DNA of 64,000 nucleotides, taken from the NCBI RefSeq assembly GCF_030499515.1, contig NZ_JASTWJ010000001.1:558001-622000 (forward strand), in the 5' to 3' direction. Of this stretch, positions 8,061-64,000 are shown piece by piece (the first letter of the stretch is position 1; every line of letters begins with the position of its first letter). A program made the position numbers and the translations under genes. The stretch comes from Streptomyces sp. DT2A-34. Lineage in GTDB: Bacteria > Actinomycetota > Actinomycetes > Streptomycetales > Streptomycetaceae. The notes under the pieces were generated by a model. That model did not search any database. It was not told the origin of the DNA and saw only the letters and a list, made by a program, of their open reading frames with translations.

Positions 8061-11000
8061 AGTTCGGCCGGCGTCTCGAACATCGGGCGCAGGTTCGCCA
8101 CGGCCTTGAGCAGGCTCAGGCCCTGCAGCACCTTGCCGGTCGACACCGACTCCATGAACAGCCCGAACACGGTGTCGGACGGGTCGACGGCGGCGCCGGT
8201 ACCGGCGGAGGCCTCGGCCGGGCCCTGGAGCGTGCCGAGGTCGGCGAGCAGGGTCCGGGCGAGGTTCGCCGGGGTCTTGTTGTCGAAGACGATGGAGCCC
8301 GCCAGCTTGCGGCCGCCCAGCAGTTCGCCCAGCTGGTTGCGGAGTTCGACGGCGATGAGCGAGTCGAAGCCCAGCTCCAGGAAGTCCTTCTCCGGGTCGA
8401 CGGCGCTCGGGTCGGGGTGGCCGAGCAGCGCCGCCGAGGTGCCCACGACGAGGTCGCGCAGCATGGTCTCGCGGGCCTCGGGGCCGGCGCCGCGCAGCCG
8501 GTCCAGGACGGTGACGGCGGCCTTCTCGGCGGGCACCGCGGTGGGCGCGTCGGTGAGGAGGCCGCGCAGCAGCGGGGCGACGGGGCCGTGGGCCCGCCGG
8601 CCGGCCGGGTTGACGTACATCGGCACGAGCAGTGCCTCGTCGCGGGCGAGCGCCGCGTCGAACAGGGCGAGGCCCTGCTCCGCCGCGAGGGGCGGCATCC
8701 CGGAGCGCGCGATGCGTTCCATGGCGGCCTCGCTCAGCCCGCTCGTCATGCCGCTGTCCTGCGCCCAGGGACCCCACGCCAGCGAGACGGCGGGCAGCCC
8801 CTCGGCCCGGCGACGGACGGCGAGGGCGTCCAGGTAGGCGTTGGCGGCGGCGTAGTTGCCCTGCCCGGCGGCGCCCATGACGTTCGCGACCGACGAGTAC
8901 AGCGCGAACACCGCGAGGTCCAGGTCCCGGGTGGCCCGGTGCAGATGCCAGGCACCGTCGGCCTTGGGGCGCAGCACCGCGTCGAGGCGTGCGGGGGTGA
9001 GGGTGTCGACGAGGCCGTCGTCCAGCACGCCGGCGGTGTGTGCGACACCGGTCAGCGGGTGGGCGGCGGGCACGGCGGCGAGCAGTTCCGCGACGGCCTC
9101 CTCGGTGGAGACGTCGGCGGCGACGACGGTGACCGAGGCGCCCCGCGCCTCGAGTTCGGCGCGCAGTTCGCCCGCGCCGGGCGCGTCGGGGCCGCGGCGG
9201 CCGGCGAGCAGCAGGTGCCGTACGCCGTGGCGGGCGACGAGGTGGCGGGCGAGTGCGGCGCCCAGGCCGCCGGTGCCGCCGGTGATCAGGACCGTGCCCT
9301 CGGGGTTCCAGGCGGGGGCGGACGGCGCGGTGGCGGGCAGTTCGGCGAGGCGGGCGACCTTGACGACGCCGTCGCGGACCAGCACCTGGGGCTCGTCCCA
9401 CGACACCAGCCGTACGACCGTGGCGATCGACACGTCCGACGCGTCGAGGTCGACCAGGGTGAACCGGCCGGGGTGCTCCGCCTGTGCGGTGCGCACCAGG
9501 CCCCACGCCGCGGCGGCGGCCAGGTCCTCGCCGGTTGCCGCGCCCCGGCTGACGAACACCACGCGGGCGCTCTCGTACCGCAGGCTCTCCTGAAGCACCG
9601 TCAGGACCCGGGTCGTCGTGTCCCGCACGCTGTCGGGCGTCTCGGCACCCGACACCGACACGACGAACACGTCCGGCGCGGCGGCCTGGCCCGCGGCGTC
9701 GGCCAGGGTCTCGCCGTAGCCGGTGACGGTCTGGCCCGCGCTGTAGAGGACGTGGGCCACGTCGAACTCGTCGGTGCCGACCACGGCCCAGCGGGCGGTG
9801 GCCACGGGCACGCCGTCAAGCGGGGCGGTGACCCAGTCGACCTCGTGGAGCGCGGGGCGGTGGGCCTGCTGCGGTCCGGCGTACGGGCCGCCCGGCGCCA
9901 TGGTGGACTGCGGCCAGAACCGGTGCCGGTCGAACGGGTAGGTGGGCAGGTCGATCCGGCGGCCACCGGCGTAGAACGACGACCAGTCGACCTTCGCGCC
10001 GGCCGTGTGGAGCCGGGCGAGCGCGGTGACGAGGGCGGTGTCCTCGGGCCGGTCCCGGCGCAGCAGGGGCACACAGCCGTCGACGAGGGCGGAGAGCACG
10101 CCGACCGGGCCGACCTCGACGAAGGTGGCGTCGCCGATCGCGGCGACGTGGTCGGCGAACCGCACCGCGTCCCGCACGTGCCGCACCCAGTACTCGGGCG
10201 AGGTGACGTCGCCGGTCGTGGCGATGGGCAGGCGCGGCGTGTGAAAGGCGAGGTCCTTGATGGAGTGGCGGAACTCGTCGAGCATCGGCTCCATCAGCGG
10301 CGAGTGGAAGGCGTGGCTGACGCGCAGCCGCTTGTGCTCCCAGCGTTCGGCGATCCGCAGGACCTCGCTCTCGTCGCCGGCGATCACCACGGAGTCGGGG
10401 CCGTTGACGGCGGCGACGGAGACGTGCGCGGTGAGGTGCGGGAGAACGTCCGCCTCGGTGGCCGTCACGGACACCATGGCGCCGCCTGCGGGCAGGGCCT
10501 GCATCAGGCGGGCTCGGGCGGTGACCAGCGTGGCCGCGTCCCGCAGCGTGAGGACTCCGGCGACATGTGCGGCGGCGATCTCGCCGATCGAGTGCCCGGC
10601 GAGGTGGTCGGGCTTGATGCCGTAGGACTCCAGCAGGCGGTAGAGGGCGACTTCGAGGGCGAAGAGTGCGGGCTGGGTGTTGCCGGTGCGGTTCAGGGCC
10701 GCCTCGTCGTCGCCCCAGATCACGTCGCGCAGCCCGGGGTCCAGGAGCGCGAGCACCTCGTCGAGGGCGGTGCGGAACACCGGGAAGCGGTCGTACAACT
10801 CGCGCCCCATGCCCAGGCGTTGGGCGCCCTGGCCGGAGAACAGCACGGCGAGCGGGCGGCGGGTGACCGTGCCCCGGGCGAGCACGTCGCCGTCGAGGAG
10901 TACGGCTCGGTGCTCGAAGGAGGTGGAGCGGGTGGTCAGCAGGGAGTACCCGATATCGACAGCGCCGACGGGGTCGCCGGAAAGCTGTTGTGCCTGCTCC

Positions 11001-12511
11001 ACACGGGAGTTCAGGGCGGTGTCGGACTTGGCGGAGACCAGCCACGGGACCGAGGAGGGGACCGCAGAGGCGGCCGGGCGCTCACCGGCCGCGGGCGCTT
11101 CCTCAGCCGGCCCCACCTCAGCCGATGCCTCCTCAGCCGATGCCTCCTCGACCGGCGCCTCCTGGATGATCACGTGCGCGTTGGTGCCGCTGACGCCGAA
11201 CGACGACACACCGGCCCGGCGCGGCTTCTCCGTGGGCGGCCACGGCACGGCGGAGGTGAGCAGTTCGACGTTCCCGGCCGTCCAGTCGACGTGCGAGGTC
11301 GGCTCGGTGACATGCAGGGTGGGCGGCAGTTCGGCGTGGCGCAGCGCCATCACCGTCTTGATCACCCCGGCGACGCCGGCGGCGGCCTGGGTGTGACCGA
11401 TGTTCGACTTGATCGCGCCCAGCCGCAGCGGCGTCTCACGACCCTGTCCGTAGGCGGCGATCAGCGCCTGTGCCTCGATGGGGTCGCCGAGTGTCGTGCC
11501 GGTGCCGTGCGCCTCGACGGCGTCCACGTCGGACGGGGTGAGGCCGCCGGAGGCGAGCGCGGCGCGGATCACCTCGCGCTGGGCGGGGCCGTTGGGCGCG
11601 GACAGCCCGTTGGAGGCGCCGTCCTGGTTGATGGCGCTGCCCGCGAGCACGGCGAGCACGGGGTGGCCGTTGCGGCGGGCGTCGGACAGCTTCTCGACGA
11701 GCAGCACGCCGATGCCCTCGGACCAGCCGGTGCCGTCGGCGTCGTCGGAGAACGCCTTGCAGCGGCCGTCGGCCGCCAGGCCGCCCTGGCGGGTGAACCC
11801 GGCGAAGTTCGACGCCGTCGTCATGACGGTGACGCCGCCCGCGAGGGCGAGGGAGCACTCGCCGCCCCGCAGCGCCTGCGCCGCCAGGTGCAGGGCGACC
11901 AGCGAGGAGGAACAGGCGGTGTCGAGGGTGAGCGAGGGGCCTTCCAGGCCGAGCGTGTAGGAGACCCGGCCGGAGATCACGCTGGCCGCCGTACCCATGC
12001 CGGCGTGGCCCTCGACGTCCTCCTGCGAGGCGATCAGCACATGGCCGTAATCCTGGCCGTTGGTGCCGACGAACACGCCGGTCCGGCTGCCGCGCAGCGT
12101 CACCGGGTCGATCCCGGCGCGTTCGATCGCCTCCCACGAGGTCTGCAGCAGCAGCCGCTGCTGCGGGTCCATGGCCAGCGCCTCACGCGGGGAGATGCCG
12201 AAGAAGCCGGGGTCGAACTCGGCCGCGTCGTACAGGAATCCGCCCTGCAGGGTGGCGCTGTCGCCGCCGGCGAGCGTGCCCAGGTCCCAGCCCCGGTCGG
12301 TGGGGAAGCCGGAGACGGCGTCCCGGCCCGAGGACACCAGGTCCCACAGGTCCTCGGGCGAGCGGACGTCGCCGGGGAACCGGCAGGCGATGCCGACGAT
12401 CGCCACCGGTTCGTGCCGGGCGTTCTCCGCCTTCTCCAGCCGCTGCCGGGTCTGGTGCAGGTCGGCGGTGACCCACTTCAGGTACTCCACGAGCTTCTCG
12501 TCGTTCGGCAT
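7343..12511 (-). CDS. Type I modular PKS-C: final module plus thioesterase (KS-AT-KR-ACP-TE)
   Basis: A 1722-residue terminal polyketide synthase, the NysK/AmphK/FscF counterpart. An N-terminal docking helix (residues 1-32) leads into KS (from about 33, active-site TACSSS). The AT is malonyl-specific (GHSIGE and HAFH). An active KR with the B-type LDD motif follows (from about 1075), then ACP (near 1381, GFDSL) and a thioesterase from about 1494 with nucleophile Ser1574 in GHSSGG. It adds C1-C2, leaves a hydroxyl at C3 and closes the macrolactone. The active KR distinguishes it from candicidin-type enzymes that keep a C3 ketone. It starts 18 bp after PKS-B with AGGAAGG before the ATG, so the two are one transcript. 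Confidence 0.93.
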   Translation of the reverse strand: MPNDEKLVEYLKWVTADLHQTRQRLEKAENARHEPVAIVGIACRFPGDVRSPEDLWDLVSSGRDAVSGFPTDRGWDLGTLAGGDSATLQGGFLYDAAEFDPGFFGISPREALAMDPQQRLLLQTSWEAIERAGIDPVTLRGSRTGVFVGTNGQDYGHVLIASQEDVEGHAGMGTAASVISGRVSYTLGLEGPSLTLDTACSSSLVALHLAAQALRGGECSLALAGGVTVMTTASNFAGFTRQGGLAADGRCKAFSDDADGTGWSEGIGVLLVEKLSDARRNGHPVLAVLAGSAINQDGASNGLSAPNGPAQREVIRAALASGGLTPSDVDAVEAHGTGTTLGDPIEAQALIAAYGQGRETPLRLGAIKSNIGHTQAAAGVAGVIKTVMALRHAELPPTLHVTEPTSHVDWTAGNVELLTSAVPWPPTEKPRRAGVSSFGVSGTNAHVIIQEAPVEEASAEEASAEVGPAEEAPAAGERPAASAVPSSVPWLVSAKSDTALNSRVEQAQQLSGDPVGAVDIGYSLLTTRSTSFEHRAVLLDGDVLARGTVTRRPLAVLFSGQGAQRLGMGRELYDRFPVFRTALDEVLALLDPGLRDVIWGDDEAALNRTGNTQPALFALEVALYRLLESYGIKPDHLAGHSIGEIAAAHVAGVLTLRDAATLVTARARLMQALPAGGAMVSVTATEADVLPHLTAHVSVAAVNGPDSVVIAGDESEVLRIAERWEHKRLRVSHAFHSPLMEPMLDEFRHSIKDLAFHTPRLPIATTGDVTSPEYWVRHVRDAVRFADHVAAIGDATFVEVGPVGVLSALVDGCVPLLRRDRPEDTALVTALARLHTAGAKVDWSSFYAGGRRIDLPTYPFDRHRFWPQSTMAPGGPYAGPQQAHRPALHEVDWVTAPLDGVPVATARWAVVGTDEFDVAHVLYSAGQTVTGYGETLADAAGQAAAPDVFVVSVSGAETPDSVRDTTTRVLTVLQESLRYESARVVFVSRGAATGEDLAAAAAWGLVRTAQAEHPGRFTLVDLDASDVSIATVVRLVSWDEPQVLVRDGVVKVARLAELPATAPSAPAWNPEGTVLITGGTGGLGAALARHLVARHGVRHLLLAGRRGPDAPGAGELRAELEARGASVTVVAADVSTEEAVAELLAAVPAAHPLTGVAHTAGVLDDGLVDTLTPARLDAVLRPKADGAWHLHRATRDLDLAVFALYSSVANVMGAAGQGNYAAANAYLDALAVRRRAEGLPAVSLAWGPWAQDSGMTSGLSEAAMERIARSGMPPLAAEQGLALFDAALARDEALLVPMYVNPAGRRAHGPVAPLLRGLLTDAPTAVPAEKAAVTVLDRLRGAGPEARETMLRDLVVGTSAALLGHPDPSAVDPEKDFLELGFDSLIAVELRNQLGELLGGRKLAGSIVFDNKTPANLARTLLADLGTLQGPAEASAGTGAAVDPSDTVFGLFMESVSTGKVLQGLSLLKAVANLRPMFETPAELEDLPTAVTLAHGPALPKLICISAPGATAGVHMYARLAAHLRGKRQVSALPLIGFEPGEPLPKDTAAAVRWVAESVLHAGDGEPFCLVGHSSGGTLAYLAAAVLEETWGIAPEAVIMLDTLSLNYDTNEGLDFDSVTTNYFTTMDSPAVNLNSARLSAMAHWFVRITDTGLHPTVPKMLVRCGREVDGTEFTTTGQEVSVPADEIRIVPTDHMAMVKEDAALTAGVIEDWLTTLATDRP
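8270..12415 (-). other. PKS module M11 (KS-AT-KR-ACP), malonyl; predicts C3-OH
   Basis: Malonyl-type AT (GHSIGE, HAFH), complete KR with GGTGGLG and LDD, no DH or ER. The ACP serine lies in ELGFDSL near 8365. Confidence 0.85.
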
Positions 12512-12529
12512 CGCCGCAAACCTTCCTGG

Positions 12530-32728
<20,199 letters not shown>

Positions 32729-32806
32729 CCATCAGCTCCGTCGTCCGCAGTCATCCGAAGTCGTCCGACCGCAATTGCAGCAGCCAACCCAGTAGCGATT
32801 TCCTCA

Positions 32807-32844
32807 GAAAAACGGCCGGTCGTCCGTGCGGGACGACCGGCCGT
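32807..32844 (-). terminator. Rho-independent terminator after PKS-A
   Basis: A perfect 14-bp stem (32812-32825 with 32831-32844) and 5-base loop is followed on the minus strand by five T (32812-32808). It lies 10 bp beyond the PKS-A stop, in the 125-bp gap before PKS-B. It should end or attenuate PKS-A transcripts, so PKS-B/C would need readthrough or a promoter in 32729-32806. Confidence 0.85.
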
Positions 32845-32853
32845 CGGCGGACG

Positions 32854-59901
<27,048 letters not shown>

Positions 59902-59956
59902 CTCTCAACCCATCTCGACAGGCGACAGCGACGTGCTGGAAAGTCTTGTTCGGCGC

Positions 59957-59995
59957 GGGGTGGCATCCCCCTAGAAAGCGGGGGTGGCATCCCCC
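59957..59995 (-). promoter_or_regulatory. Direct repeats upstream of PKS-A, candidate operator
   Basis: GGGGTGGCATCCCC occurs at 59957-59970 and again, extended by one G and one C, at 59980-59995, about 55-95 bp before the PKS-A start. On the coding strand the copy nearest the start reads CTAGGGGGATGCCACCCC, sharing CTAGGG with the sites at 2007, 2043 and 62688. Each copy also has GGGG/CCCC ends that can pair. Confidence 0.4.
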
Positions 59996-60011
59996 GGAAA
60001 CCGTCGAAGGC

Positions 60012-60037
60012 CGCGCCGGCCTCGGAGGGCCGGCGCG
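60012..60037 (-). terminator. GC-rich hairpin after the CCR-P450 unit, possible terminator
   Basis: A perfect 10-bp stem (60012-60021 with 60028-60037) and 6-base loop lies 35 bp past the P450 stop. No T-run follows, so it may be a weak terminator or attenuator of the kind common in high-GC actinomycetes. With the repeats above it suggests PKS-A starts its own transcript. Confidence 0.5.
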
Positions 60038-60071
60038 CGCCGGGTGACGGGGTGCACGACGTGACGGTCGG

Positions 60072-61280
60072 TCACCAGGTCACGGGCAGCTCCCGCAGGC
60101 TGTAGACGATGGCGCCGTCACGGAAGCGCAGTTCCTGCGCGGGCTTGGCGAGCTTCAGCGTCGGAATGCGAGTGATCAGTGTGAGGACGGCCACCTGGAG
60201 TTCCACGCGCGAGAGGAACTTCGCGATGCAGCTGTGGATTCCGTGCCCGAAGGCCAGCGGGGTGCTGTCCTTGCGGGTGATGTCGAGCCGGTCGGCGTCG
60301 GCGTAGACGCTCTCGTCGCGGTCGGCCGAGGAGAGCAGGGCGATGACGCCCTCGCCCGCCCTGATCACCTGCCCGGCGATCTCCACGTCCTCCTTGGCGA
60401 CCCGGCCCACGCCGCACTGCATGACGTTCTGGTGGCGCAGCAGTTCCTCCACGGCGCCGACCACCAGGTCGGGGTTCTCGCGCAGTTTCACCAGCTGGTC
60501 GGGGTGTTCGAGCAGTGCGAGCACGCTGAGCGCGATGGAGCTGGCGGTGGTGTCATAGCCTGCCGACAGCAGCATCATGCCGATGACGACGACCTCTTCG
60601 CGTCGGATCTCACCGGTCTTGAGCTGGTTCTCCACCAGGAGCCCGAGCACGTCGTCGCTGGGCTCGCGCTCCTTCTGCATCACGAGCTTGGTGAGGTAGC
60701 CGAAGAGGGCGCCGGCGGCGGCGTTGCGGTGCGCCTGGCTGGAGGTGGTCTCGACGAGGGTGCCGATCCAGCGTCCGAAGGCCATCCGGTCCTTGTAGGG
60801 GACGCCGAGCAGTTCGCACACGACGGTGAGCGGAATGGGCCGGGCGAAGGCGGACACCAGGTCGGCGGGCTGCGGTCCGGCGAGCAGCGCGTCGATGCGT
60901 TCGTCCACGAGCTTCTGCACCGCGGGCCGGATGCTCTCGGCCTTCTTCTTGGTGAACATGCTCATGATCATTCGCCGGTAGCGGGTGTGCTCCGGCGGGT
61001 CGACGGTGACGAACGCACCCGGCTGCGGGTCGACCGGGAAGAGGTAGCGGGGGTAGCCGGGGTTCATCACCTCGGCGCTGAACCGCGGGTCGGCCAGCAG
61101 CGCGCGCACGTCGGAGTAGCGGCTGACCAGCCAGGCGGTGTCGCCGGCGGGGGTCTCGACCCTGCGGACCGGGTCGTCCTCGCGCAGGCGGCCGTACTCG
61201 GGGGGCAGGTCCAGCGGGTGGTGCGGGTCGCGCGGGGACGGGAACGGGCACGCCGCCGGCACGGAAGACTGGTCGTTCAT
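60072..61280 (-). CDS. Cytochrome P450 (CYP105-like), function in pathway unassigned
   Basis: A 402-residue P450 with a normal I-helix AGYDTT (240-245), ExxR at EELLR (279-282) and ligand Cys351. The heme loop reads FGHGIHSCIAKFLSRVE, in which the usual CLGQNLAR-type sequence is replaced. Its ATG overlaps the CCR stop (61277-61280), so the two are translationally coupled and probably act in one step or on one structural feature. Nystatin and amphotericin carry no P450 here. Filipin clusters pair P450s with a CCR-like gene, so hydroxylation of an alkyl branch or of the chain end is one possibility, which is inference only. Electrons may come from the ferredoxin at 5844. Confidence 0.85.
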   Translation of the reverse strand: MNDQSSVPAACPFPSPRDPHHPLDLPPEYGRLREDDPVRRVETPAGDTAWLVSRYSDVRALLADPRFSAEVMNPGYPRYLFPVDPQPGAFVTVDPPEHTRYRRMIMSMFTKKKAESIRPAVQKLVDERIDALLAGPQPADLVSAFARPIPLTVVCELLGVPYKDRMAFGRWIGTLVETTSSQAHRNAAAGALFGYLTKLVMQKEREPSDDVLGLLVENQLKTGEIRREEVVVIGMMLLSAGYDTTASSIALSVLALLEHPDQLVKLRENPDLVVGAVEELLRHQNVMQCGVGRVAKEDVEIAGQVIRAGEGVIALLSSADRDESVYADADRLDITRKDSTPLAFGHGIHSCIAKFLSRVELQVAVLTLITRIPTLKLAKPAQELRFRDGAIVYSLRELPVTW

Positions 61281-62632
61281 CGCAGCGGGGCTCCATCCTC
61301 CGAGCGGCGGGCGTCGGAGATCCGGAACCGGTTGATGGCGTCCAGATGGCGGTCGCGCAGCGCGTGGTCGCGCACGCCGAGCCCCTCCGAGGGCGCCAGG
61401 CACAGCACGCCGACCTTGCCCTGGTGGGTGTTGCGGTGCACGTCGTACGCGGCCTGCCCGGTCTCCTCCAGGGGGTACACCGTGGACAGCGTCGGGTGGA
61501 TCCGCCCCTGGGCGACCAGCCGGTTCGCCTCCCATGCCTCGCGGTAGGTGGCGAAGTGGGTGCCGATGACGCGCTTGAGGTGCATCCACAGATAGCGGTT
61601 GTCGTACTGGTGGAGAAAGCCGCTGGTGGAGGCGCAGGTGACGATGGTGCCGCCGCGTCTGGCGACGTACACGCTGGCGCCGAAGGTCTCCCGGCCGGGG
61701 TGCTCGAACACGATGTCCGGGTCCTGGCCGCCGGTCAGTTCGCGGATCCGCGCGCCGAACCGCTTCCACTCCCTGGGATCCTGGGTGTGCTCGTCGCTCC
61801 AGAACCGGTATCCCTCGGCGGACCGGTCGATGATCAGCTCGGCGCCGGCCCTGCGGACGACCTCCGCCTTCTGCGGCGAGGAGACCACGCACACCGGCGT
61901 CGCGCCGCCGTTGAGGGCGAGCTGGGTGGCGTAGGAGCCGAGCCCGCCGGAGGCGCCCCAGATCAGGACCGTGTCGCCCTGCTTCATGTTCGCGCCGTTG
62001 GCGGAGACGAGCTGCCGGTACGCGGTGGAGTTGACCAGGCCCGGCGCCGCCGCCTCCTCCCAGGTGAGGTGCTCCGGCTTGGGCATCAGCTGGTTGGCCT
62101 TGACCAGGGCGAGCTCGGCGAGGCCGCCGTAGTTGGTCTCGAAGCCCCAGATGCGCTGCTGCGGGTCGAGCATGGTGTCGCCGTGGCCGTCCGGGTGCTC
62201 CAGTTCGACGTCCAGGCAGTGCGCCACGACGCGGTCGCCGGGCTGCCATGCGGTGACGCCCGTGCCGACGCGGAGCACGACGCCGGCGAGGTCGGAGCCG
62301 AGCACATGGTGGGGCAGGTCGTGCTTGCCGCCGAGCCGCTTGAGGAAGGTGAAGGTGGGCAGCGGCTCGAAGATCGAGGACCACACCGTGTTGTAGTTGA
62401 CGGACGACGCCATCACCGCGATCAGCGCCTCGCCCGGCCCCACCTCGGGGGTCCGCACCTCTTCGAGGCGCAGCGACCGGCGCGGGTCCTTCTCCCGGGT
62501 CCGCAGTCCCTCGAACATGCCCACGTCCTCGCGGCGGACCACGACCCCCCGGTAGCTGTCGGGCACCGGCAGGGCTTCAAAATCCCGGGGCCCCGCGTCA
62601 TCCGACTCGATGGCACTCAGGATCTCACTCAT
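61277..62632 (-). CDS. ccr: Crotonyl-CoA carboxylase/reductase (ethylmalonyl- or alkylmalonyl-CoA / butyryl-CoA supply)
   Basis: A 451-residue medium-chain dehydrogenase-type enzyme of normal CCR length. It carries the NADPH motif WGASGGLGSYATQ (225-237), WGFETNYGG (162-170), EHPGRETFGAS (310-320) and THFATYREAW (358-367). Residues matching the CO2-binding set of the Kitasatospora CCR (Asn81, Phe, Glu, His) appear as Asn81, Phe164, Glu165 and His359, so it should be a reductive carboxylase and not a plain reductase. It converts crotonyl-CoA (or a longer enoyl-CoA) plus CO2 and NADPH to ethylmalonyl-CoA or a homologue. The start at 62632 was chosen over 62671 because MSEIL matches the family N-terminus and GAGGAG lies seven bases upstream. 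No AT in this window looks ethylmalonyl-specific. Confidence 0.92.
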   Translation of the reverse strand: MSEILSAIESDDAGPRDFEALPVPDSYRGVVVRREDVGMFEGLRTREKDPRRSLRLEEVRTPEVGPGEALIAVMASSVNYNTVWSSIFEPLPTFTFLKRLGGKHDLPHHVLGSDLAGVVLRVGTGVTAWQPGDRVVAHCLDVELEHPDGHGDTMLDPQQRIWGFETNYGGLAELALVKANQLMPKPEHLTWEEAAAPGLVNSTAYRQLVSANGANMKQGDTVLIWGASGGLGSYATQLALNGGATPVCVVSSPQKAEVVRRAGAELIIDRSAEGYRFWSDEHTQDPREWKRFGARIRELTGGQDPDIVFEHPGRETFGASVYVARRGGTIVTCASTSGFLHQYDNRYLWMHLKRVIGTHFATYREAWEANRLVAQGRIHPTLSTVYPLEETGQAAYDVHRNTHQGKVGVLCLAPSEGLGVRDHALRDRHLDAINRFRISDARRSEDGAPLR

Positions 62633-62639
62633 CCGGGCA

Positions 62640-62645
62640 CTCCTC
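62640..62645 (-). promoter_or_regulatory. Ribosome binding site fixing the CCR start
   Basis: GAGGAG on the minus strand with a 7-base spacer to the ATG at 62632. The alternative ATG at 62671 would place this site inside the coding region. Confidence 0.75.
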
Positions 62646-62687
62646 ACAACGGCCTCAGGGTCTGACACCACCGTAGGAGCGGGAACA

Positions 62688-62737
62688 CTAGGGATTCTGC
62701 GAGTCCTTGGGCCGCGGAAGTCTAGTGATCCCCCACG
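62688..62737. promoter_or_regulatory. Paired PimM-like boxes in the CCR/ABC-transporter divergent region
   Basis: CTAGGGATTCTGCGAG at 62688-62703 matches 13 of 16 positions of CTVGGGAWWTCCCBAG, the PAS-LuxR (PimM) operator consensus as I recall it. CTAGTGATCCCCCACG at 62722-62737 matches 12 of 16. Start-to-start distance is 34 bp, close to the 36 bp of the pair at 2007 and 2043. They lie in the 167-bp gap (62633-62799) that must drive CCR leftward and the ABC transporter rightward. I see no gene in this gap. Confidence 0.5.
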
Positions 62738-62799
62738 CTCCCCGTGCGGTCTGCTGGTCGGGCAAACCGTGTCGCCCTGGACCTCAAGGGGAGTGCCGT

Positions 62800-64000
62800 G
62801 TGCTGATCGGATTCCTGAAAACCCATCTGCGGCCCTACCGCCGAGGGCTTGTGGCCCTGCTGGTGCTGCAACTGATCCAGACCGTGGCCACCCTGCTGCT
62901 GCCCACCCTGAACGCCGCCGTCATCGACCACGGCATCCTCACCGGCGACGTGGAGTACATCTTCACCATCGGCGCGGTGATGCTGGCCGTCGCCGTGGTG
63001 CAGATCGTCACCGCCGCCGGCGCCGTCGTGTTCGCCGCCCGGTGCGCGGCCGGCCTCGGACGCGATCTGCGCCGCCGGGTCTTCCGGGCCGTGCTCGGCC
63101 TGTCGGCGCGCGAGGTGGGCGAGATCGGCACGCCCTCGCTCCTCACCCGCACCGTGAACGACGTCCACCAGGTGCAGACCATCGTCCTGACGACGGCGGA
63201 CGTGGCGGTGTCGGCGGTCATCATGTGCCTGGGCGGAGTCGTGCTGGCCGTCCTCCAGGACGTCGCGGTGTCCGTGGTCGTCGTCGCGCTCGTGGTGGCC
63301 GTGATCGCGAGCCTGACGGTGGTGCTGGGCCGGCTGAGCCCGTTCTACGCGCGCATGCAGAAGTCCATGGACCGCATCAACCACCTGCTGCGCGAGCGGA
63401 TCAGCGGGGTGCGGGTGATCCGCGCGTTCGTCCGCGACGACCATGAGCGTGCCCGCTTCGACCGCGCGAACGACGAGCTGTTCGAGGTGTCGCTGCGGGT
63501 GGGGCGGATCATCGCGGCCATGCCGGTCGTGGTGATGATCGTGATGAACGTCCTGACCGTGGTGATCATCTGGGTCTCCGGGCGGCGGATCGACGCCGGC
63601 GACATGCAGCTGGGCGCCCTCACCGCGCTGCTCAGCTACGTCACGCTGATCATCGTCTCGATCATCATGGCGGTGATGGTGTTCACCGAGGGCTCGCGGG
63701 CCGCCGTCTCGGCCGGGCGCATCCAGGAGGTGCTGGACGCCCGCACCAGCGTGCCGGCGCCCGAGCGTCCGGTGCGGGAGCTTCCCGCCCCCGGCCACCT
63801 CGAACTGCGGGGCGCCGCCTTCGGCTACCCCGGTGCGGAGAAGCCCGTCCTGCGCGACGTCGACCTCGTCGTCCGGCCCGGTCAGAAGGTCGCGATCCTC
63901 GGCAGCATCGGCAGCGGCAAGTCGACCCTCCTGAACCTGGTGCTGCGGCTGTACGACGTCACCGCCGGCCACATCCGGGTGCACGGCGTCGACGTACGCG
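62800..64000 (+). CDS. ABC exporter, fused membrane and ATPase domains (NysG/NysH-like), partial at 3' end
   Basis: The first 400 residues of a type-IV (ABCB-like) exporter half-transporter. A membrane domain has about six hydrophobic segments (e.g. LVALLVLQLIQTVATLLL near residue 18, ASLTVVLG near 165, VVVMIVMNVLTVVIIWV near 240). The ATPase domain begins at about 330 with Walker A GSIGSGKST. The window ends before the Q-loop and signature motif. Start is GTG at 62800 with AAGGGGAG at 62786-62793 and a six-base spacer; no in-frame ATG lies nearby. Polyene clusters carry two such genes side by side, making a heterodimer that exports the polyene; the partner probably follows outside the window. 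The role as exporter is inferred from context. Confidence 0.88.
   Translation, partial: MLIGFLKTHLRPYRRGLVALLVLQLIQTVATLLLPTLNAAVIDHGILTGDVEYIFTIGAVMLAVAVVQIVTAAGAVVFAARCAAGLGRDLRRRVFRAVLGLSAREVGEIGTPSLLTRTVNDVHQVQTIVLTTADVAVSAVIMCLGGVVLAVLQDVAVSVVVVALVVAVIASLTVVLGRLSPFYARMQKSMDRINHLLRERISGVRVIRAFVRDDHERARFDRANDELFEVSLRVGRIIAAMPVVVMIVMNVLTVVIIWVSGRRIDAGDMQLGALTALLSYVTLIIVSIIMAVMVFTEGSRAAVSAGRIQEVLDARTSVPAPERPVRELPAPGHLELRGAAFGYPGAEKPVLRDVDLVVRPGQKVAILGSIGSGKSTLLNLVLRLYDVTAGHIRVHGVDVR

Noticed and set aside
62633-62671. Upstream ATG (62671) for the CCR
   Set aside because: The extra 13 residues are not family-like and would swallow the GAGGAG site; MSEIL at 62632 is the conserved start.
62722-63984. 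420-codon minus-strand frame rich in His and Asp
   Set aside because: Shadow of the ABC transporter gene; low complexity with no motifs.

Overview
The window is very GC-rich actinomycete DNA, most likely Streptomyces or a close relative. It is one continuous piece of a modular polyketide gene cluster of the mycosamine-bearing polyene macrolide class (nystatin, amphotericin, candicidin, pimaricin family). The evidence is a glycosyltransferase, a sugar aminotransferase, a CYP105H-like P450 and a [3Fe-4S] ferredoxin in a row, next to a NysI-like six-module PKS whose third module loads methylmalonyl-CoA and whose fifth module has a dead ketoreductase. Both window ends cut genes: a LuxR/LAL regulator on the left and an ABC exporter on the right.

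Layout from left to right. 1-1884 (-): N-terminal part of a LAL regulator. 1885-2164: divergent control region with a 19/21-identical direct repeat. 2165-6038 (+): tailoring operon of mycosaminyltransferase, aminotransferase, methyl-to-carboxyl P450 and ferredoxin, with stop/start overlaps between the first three. 6069-6099: terminator between convergent units. 6108-7292 (-): CYP161-like (NysL/AmphL/PimD-type) P450. 7343-12511 (-): PKS-C, one module plus thioesterase. 12530-32728 (-): PKS-B, four modules. 32807-32844: terminator. 32854-59901 (-): PKS-A, six modules, 9015 residues. 60072-61280 (-): a further P450. 61277-62632 (-): crotonyl-CoA carboxylase/reductase (CCR). 62633-62799: divergent control region. 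62800-64000 (+): ABC transporter. No stretch over 300 bases lacks a gene.

How it works together. PKS-A, B and C build the carboxyl-terminal half of the macrolactone. Counting from the thioesterase, the domains predict: OH at C3, C5, C9, C11, C13, C17, C19 and C21; CH2 at C7; ketone at C15 (future hemiketal); methyl at C18; and a C22=C23 double bond that ends the polyene. The CYP105H-like P450 with its ferredoxin should oxidise the C18 methyl to a carboxylate. The glycosyltransferase should put mycosamine on C21-OH. The CYP161-like P450 should hydroxylate a polyol methylene, probably C8. This frame is amphotericin plus one module and matches candicidin/FR-008 positions (C15/C18/C21). The loading module, most polyene modules, GDP-mannose dehydratase and the rest of the regulators lie outside the window.

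The least conventional parts are the CCR-P450 pair, which has no matching alkylmalonyl acyltransferase among the 11 modules seen, and recurring CTAGGG-containing paired sites in the intergenic regions that resemble PimM-type operators. Others are a 9-bp repeat expansion inside the enoylreductase, a graded series of decaying dehydratase domains, and a 462-bp near-perfect duplication between two acyltransferase regions.
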